Shown here piece after piece: positions 61,616 to 64,000 of a stretch of 64,000 bases of DNA; within the stretch, counting starts at the first letter, position 1, and each line of letters opens with the position of its first letter. A model generated the notes under the pieces. It saw only the letters and a list, made by a program, of their open reading frames with translations, was not told the origin of the DNA and did no database searches. Both the position numbers and the translations under genes were made by a program. The stretch comes from Erythrobacter oryzae. GTDB taxonomy: Bacteria; Pseudomonadota; Alphaproteobacteria; Sphingomonadales; Sphingomonadaceae. The stretch is taken from assembly GCF_030271515.1 (NCBI RefSeq), contig NZ_JASCXI010000003.1, positions 248,001 through 312,000 of the forward strand. Reading direction: 5' to 3'.

Positions 61616-61708
61616 CGCATCGCATCCGCGATGCGAAATCCTCGCTCACGCGACCTGAAGGTCGCATCGCTGCGGGCGCGCATTCGCGCTTGCGGCTGCT
61701 GCGCAGCC
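61616..61708 (+). repeat. Modular palindromic repeat, subtype B
   Basis: Hairpin CGCATCGC-ATCC-GCGATGCG (61616-61635), the conserved AAATCCTCGCTCAC, then GCGACC-TGAA-GGTCGC, a conserved GCTGCGGGCGCGC, and GGCTGC-TGC-GCAGCC (61694-61708). Against the copy at 21446 the first stem has a G-C to T-A compensatory change, and the other stems also differ while staying paired. It lies between two convergent-to-upstream minus-strand genes. Confidence 0.85.
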
Positions 61709-61733
61709 GTTTCACCGCCACACGCTGGGTTGG

Positions 61734-62708
61734 TTAGATGAGACCTGCGAGCGGACTGCTTGGATCAGCATACATCCGCCGCGCCATGCGTCCGGCGAGA
61801 TAAGCCTCCCGCCCGGCCTCGACCGCGAGCTTCATCGCGCGGGCCATGCGGATCGGGTCTTTCGCCTCGGCGATGGCGGTGTTCATCAGGATGCCGTCGC
61901 AGCCCAGCTCCATGCCGACCGCCGCGTCCGACGCCGTGCCGACGCCTGCATCGACCAGCACCGGCACCTTGGCGCCCTCGACGATCAGGCGGATGGTCAC
62001 GCGGTTCTGGATGCCGAGCCCCGAGCCGATCGGCGCGCCCAGCGGCATGATCGCGACCGCGCCCGCATCTTCCAGGTGCTTCGCCGCAATCGGATCGTCG
62101 GCGCAGTAGACCATCGGGTGGAAACCCTCCTTGGCCAGCACCTCGGTCGCCTTCAGCGTCTCGCGCATGTCGGGGTAGAGCGTGCGCGCCTCGCCCAGCA
62201 CCTCGAGCTTCACGAGATCCCAGCCCCCCGCCTCGCGCGCCAGCCGCAGCGTGCGCACCGCGTCCTCTCCGGTGAAGCACCCGGCGGTGTTGGGGAGGTA
62301 AGTGATCTTCTTGGGGTCGATGAAGTCGGTCAGCATCGGCGCCTTGGGATCGCTGACGTTCACGCGACGCACCGCGACCGTGACGATCTCCGCGCCGCTG
62401 GCTTCCACCGCGGCGGCGTTCTGCTCGAAGCTCTTGTACTTGCCCGTGCCGACGATCAGCCGGCTGCGGAAAGTGCGGCCCGCGACGGTCCAGGTATCGT
62501 CATGATCGCCGCCGCCCACGAAATGCACGATCTCCAGCACATCGCCCTCGGCCAGCGCCGCGTCGCCCAAGGTCGAGCGCGGGACGATTTCGCCGTTCCT
62601 CTCCACCGCGACTTTCTCGGGCAGCAATTCCAGCTCGCGCACCAGATCGGCGATGGTCGCGGCGGCCGAGCGGTGGGGCGCGCCGTTCAGGGTGATGCTC
62701 TTGGTCAT
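61734..62708 (-). CDS. thiG: ThiS-ThiG fusion (sulfur carrier plus thiazole synthase)
   Basis: 324 residues from ATG 62708. Residues 1-67 are a ThiS ubiquitin-like carrier ending in GGG (65-67), joined directly to ThiG. The ThiG barrel has [15 protein letters not shown], the Schiff-base Lys in [34 protein letters not shown] and [11 protein letters not shown]. It makes the thiamine thiazole phosphate. In free ThiS the Gly-Gly end must be free to accept sulfur, so the fusion poses a processing question. No TPP riboswitch is possible in the 49 bases upstream. Confidence 0.95.
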   Translation of the reverse strand: MTKSITLNGAPHRSAAATIADLVRELELLPEKVAVERNGEIVPRSTLGDAALAEGDVLEIVHFVGGGDHDDTWTVAGRTFRSRLIVGTGKYKSFEQNAAAVEASGAEIVTVAVRRVNVSDPKAPMLTDFIDPKKITYLPNTAGCFTGEDAVRTLRLAREAGGWDLVKLEVLGEARTLYPDMRETLKATEVLAKEGFHPMVYCADDPIAAKHLEDAGAVAIMPLGAPIGSGLGIQNRVTIRLIVEGAKVPVLVDAGVGTASDAAVGMELGCDGILMNTAIAEAKDPIRMARAMKLAVEAGREAYLAGRMARRMYADPSSPLAGLI

Positions 62709-62757
62709 GCGCGGTGACATAGTCCCTCGCAGCCCCCGCGCAACCCGCGCGTTTTGA

Positions 62758-63147
62758 TCAGTCGCCGGTGCGCAGGTTCATCCAGTGCGCGAAGGCAACG
62801 ATGGCGACGCCTGCGAGGGTGAGCAGGAATTCGTTGGTCCCGTGCGGCACCAGCAGCGCGAGGCCCATCAGGGCGAGCCCCCCGAGCGCCACGAGGAACG
62901 GCCCGCGCCGCCCGCTCCGCAGCATCCCGCGCCCGATCGCCAGCGCGGCGACGATCAGCGCCAGCACCAGTCCGATGCGGTGGATGTTCTCGTCAAGCAG
63001 GAAGTGCCCGCCGAGGCCCAGCGCCGAGACCAGCAGCAATGTCGCCAGACAGTGCAGCACGCACAGGCCCGCCAGCCCGATCCCGAGCTGGTCGAGTCGG
63101 CGCCGCAGCGAGGGGCGACTCGCGGAAGAATGGGCATCGGGGGTCAT
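62758..63147 (-). CDS. MerC-domain membrane protein
   Basis: 129 residues from ATG 63147 with four hydrophobic segments. The first segment has [12 protein letters not shown] (Cys29, His32, Cys33), the metal-binding pattern of MerC-type proteins. MerC moves mercury, but chromosomal homologues may handle other thiophilic metals. The start faces a divergent 30-bp palindrome shared with the heme A synthase gene. Confidence 0.82.
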   Translation of the reverse strand: MTPDAHSSASRPSLRRRLDQLGIGLAGLCVLHCLATLLLVSALGLGGHFLLDENIHRIGLVLALIVAALAIGRGMLRSGRRGPFLVALGGLALMGLALLVPHGTNEFLLTLAGVAIVAFAHWMNLRTGD

Positions 63148-63155
63148 GCTGGGAG

Positions 63156-63185
63156 TGCACATATGTAATGTTGTTACATTGTGCA
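63156..63185. promoter_or_regulatory. 30-bp palindrome between MerC-like gene and ctaA
   Basis: Outer arms TGCAC/GTGCA (63156-63160 and 63181-63185) and inner ATGTAA/TTACAT (63163-63168 and 63174-63179) form an imperfect palindrome with one extra base. The inner AATGTTGTTACATT resembles Zur boxes of the AATGTTATAACATT type. It lies 8 bases from the MerC-like start codon, so it probably controls that gene. Confidence 0.55.
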
Positions 63186-63268
63186 AGGCGCACTTGCGCT
63201 TATCGCACAGCGCTTTGCGGCGAACGGGCTTGCGCACGCGCGACCGCGGGGACAAAGAGCGGTTCGCC

Positions 63269-64000
63269 ATGGCCACCTCCGCATCCGTGTCGAACCTGTT
63301 TCCGCCCGCCACCGGAACCCGCGCCCGCCCGCTGGCGGTGGCGCGCTGGCTCGAGTGCGTGGCGCTGCTGGTCGTGATGATCGTCGTCGTCGGCGGGATC
63401 ACCCGGCTGACCGAGAGCGGGCTGTCGATCACCGAGTGGAATGTCGTGAGCGGCATCCTCCCGCCGCTGACCGAGGCCCAGTGGCAGGCCGAATTCGCCA
63501 AGTACCGCCTCACCGCCGAATACCGGATGGAGAGCGGCCCGGCGGGGATGGATCTCGCCGCGTTCCAGTTCATCTTCTTCTGGGAATGGTTCCACCGCAT
63601 CCTCGGGCGGCTGATCGGCATGGCCTTCCTGCTGCCGCTGGTTGTGTTCGCGGCGCGGCGCATGATCCCGGCAGGCTATGGCTGGCGGCTTGGGGCCATG
63701 TTCGCGCTGATCTGCGGACAGGGCGCGCTGGGGTGGTACATGGTGTCCTCGGGGATGGGCGCGACCAATCTCACCGACGTGAGCCACTTCCGCCTCGCCG
63801 CGCACCTGCTGACCGCGTTGTTCCTGCTGGCAGGGCTGGTGTGGACCGCGCGCGACCTGCGGCTGCTGGCGAGCGATCCGGCCGCGCGCCCCGTGCCGCT
63901 CCGACCCGGTGCGGCGCTGGTGGCGGGGGTGCTGTTCATCCAGCTGCTGCTCGGCGCTTTCGTCGCGGGCCTCAATGCGGGCCACGCGGCGAGCGACTGG
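63269..64000 (+). CDS. ctaA: Heme A synthase, COX15 type (3' end cut by window)
   Basis: The frame is open from ATG 63269 to the window end; 244 codons are seen. Features of COX15/CtaA type 2: a first membrane helix with VVVGGITRLTESGLSITEW, then FFWEWFHRILGRLIGMAF with a heme-ligand His, and HFRLAAHLLTALFLLAGL with another. It oxidises heme O to heme A for aa3-type cytochrome oxidases. The C-terminal half lies outside the window. Confidence 0.93.
   Translation, partial: MATSASVSNLFPPATGTRARPLAVARWLECVALLVVMIVVVGGITRLTESGLSITEWNVVSGILPPLTEAQWQAEFAKYRLTAEYRMESGPAGMDLAAFQFIFFWEWFHRILGRLIGMAFLLPLVVFAARRMIPAGYGWRLGAMFALICGQGALGWYMVSSGMGATNLTDVSHFRLAAHLLTALFLLAGLVWTARDLRLLASDPAARPVPLRPGAALVAGVLFIQLLLGAFVAGLNAGHAASDW

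Noticed and set aside
62709..62757. A TPP riboswitch before thiS-thiG
   Set aside because: Only 49 bases separate it from the next gene and no THI-box pattern is seen.

Overview
The window is a G+C-rich stretch of chromosome that reads as an alphaproteobacterium of the order Sphingomonadales, most likely Erythrobacteraceae. This is inferred from the gene set: a CYP153-type P450, the very large NAD-dependent glutamate dehydrogenase, a ThiS-ThiG fusion, a COX15-type heme A synthase, the rpe / heparinase-family / purH order, and many small exported proteins. There is no prophage, insertion sequence, CRISPR array or obvious foreign island. The content is core and housekeeping genes with short intergenic gaps and many ATGA overlaps.

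Layout. 1-1825: a lipid kinase followed by a Tam41-like nucleotidyltransferase. 1829-6743: a DUF2141 protein, then rpe, a heparinase-family protein and purH. 7122-10975: exported msrA, zur, dxs. 11080-15584: mlaA, a crotonase, NnrU, a thioesterase divergent from an HxlR regulator, and an FKBP isomerase. 15584-20014: a peptide-scavenging operon (POT transporter and two amidohydrolases). 20168-21682: repeat arrays around a GntR regulator and ihfB. 21685-24909: a CPA2 antiporter, tRNA-Leu(UAA), a PilZ protein, msrB. 24984-31231: CYP153-like P450, an ABC exporter, queG, a ferredoxin reductase-like flavoprotein. 31320-40497: the large GDH, a three-gene operon (hydrolase, TPR, LLM flavoprotein), phoD. 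40573-46419: exported hypotheticals, a four-gene overlapping XRE/membrane/hydrolase cluster, then thrS with its leader, and TauE/SafE. 46416-50121: DUF1223 protein, agmatine deiminase, M28 peptidase. 50263-55149: glnE, a peroxiredoxin, a DUF455 protein, an M23 peptidase. 55413-58249: acyl-CoA synthetase plus P450. 58253-60762: galU divergent from murA. 60771-64000: small proteins, thiS-thiG, a MerC-like protein divergent from the heme A synthase gene.

The strongest unexpected signal lies upstream of thrS. A short ORF (43100-43186) has 8 Thr codons within 10. It is followed by two mutually exclusive stems, an antiterminator and a terminator-like hairpin, placed as ribosome-mediated attenuation requires. 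The second is a dispersed, modular palindromic repeat (6746-6845, 20168-20520, 21446-21682, 61616-61708) whose stems change sequence while keeping base pairing. The third is a stem of about 22 bp that buries the Shine-Dalgarno of an amidohydrolase (18326-18379). Several operator-like palindromes sit in divergent promoters: HxlR, MerC/ctaA, CYP153, dxs and ihfB.
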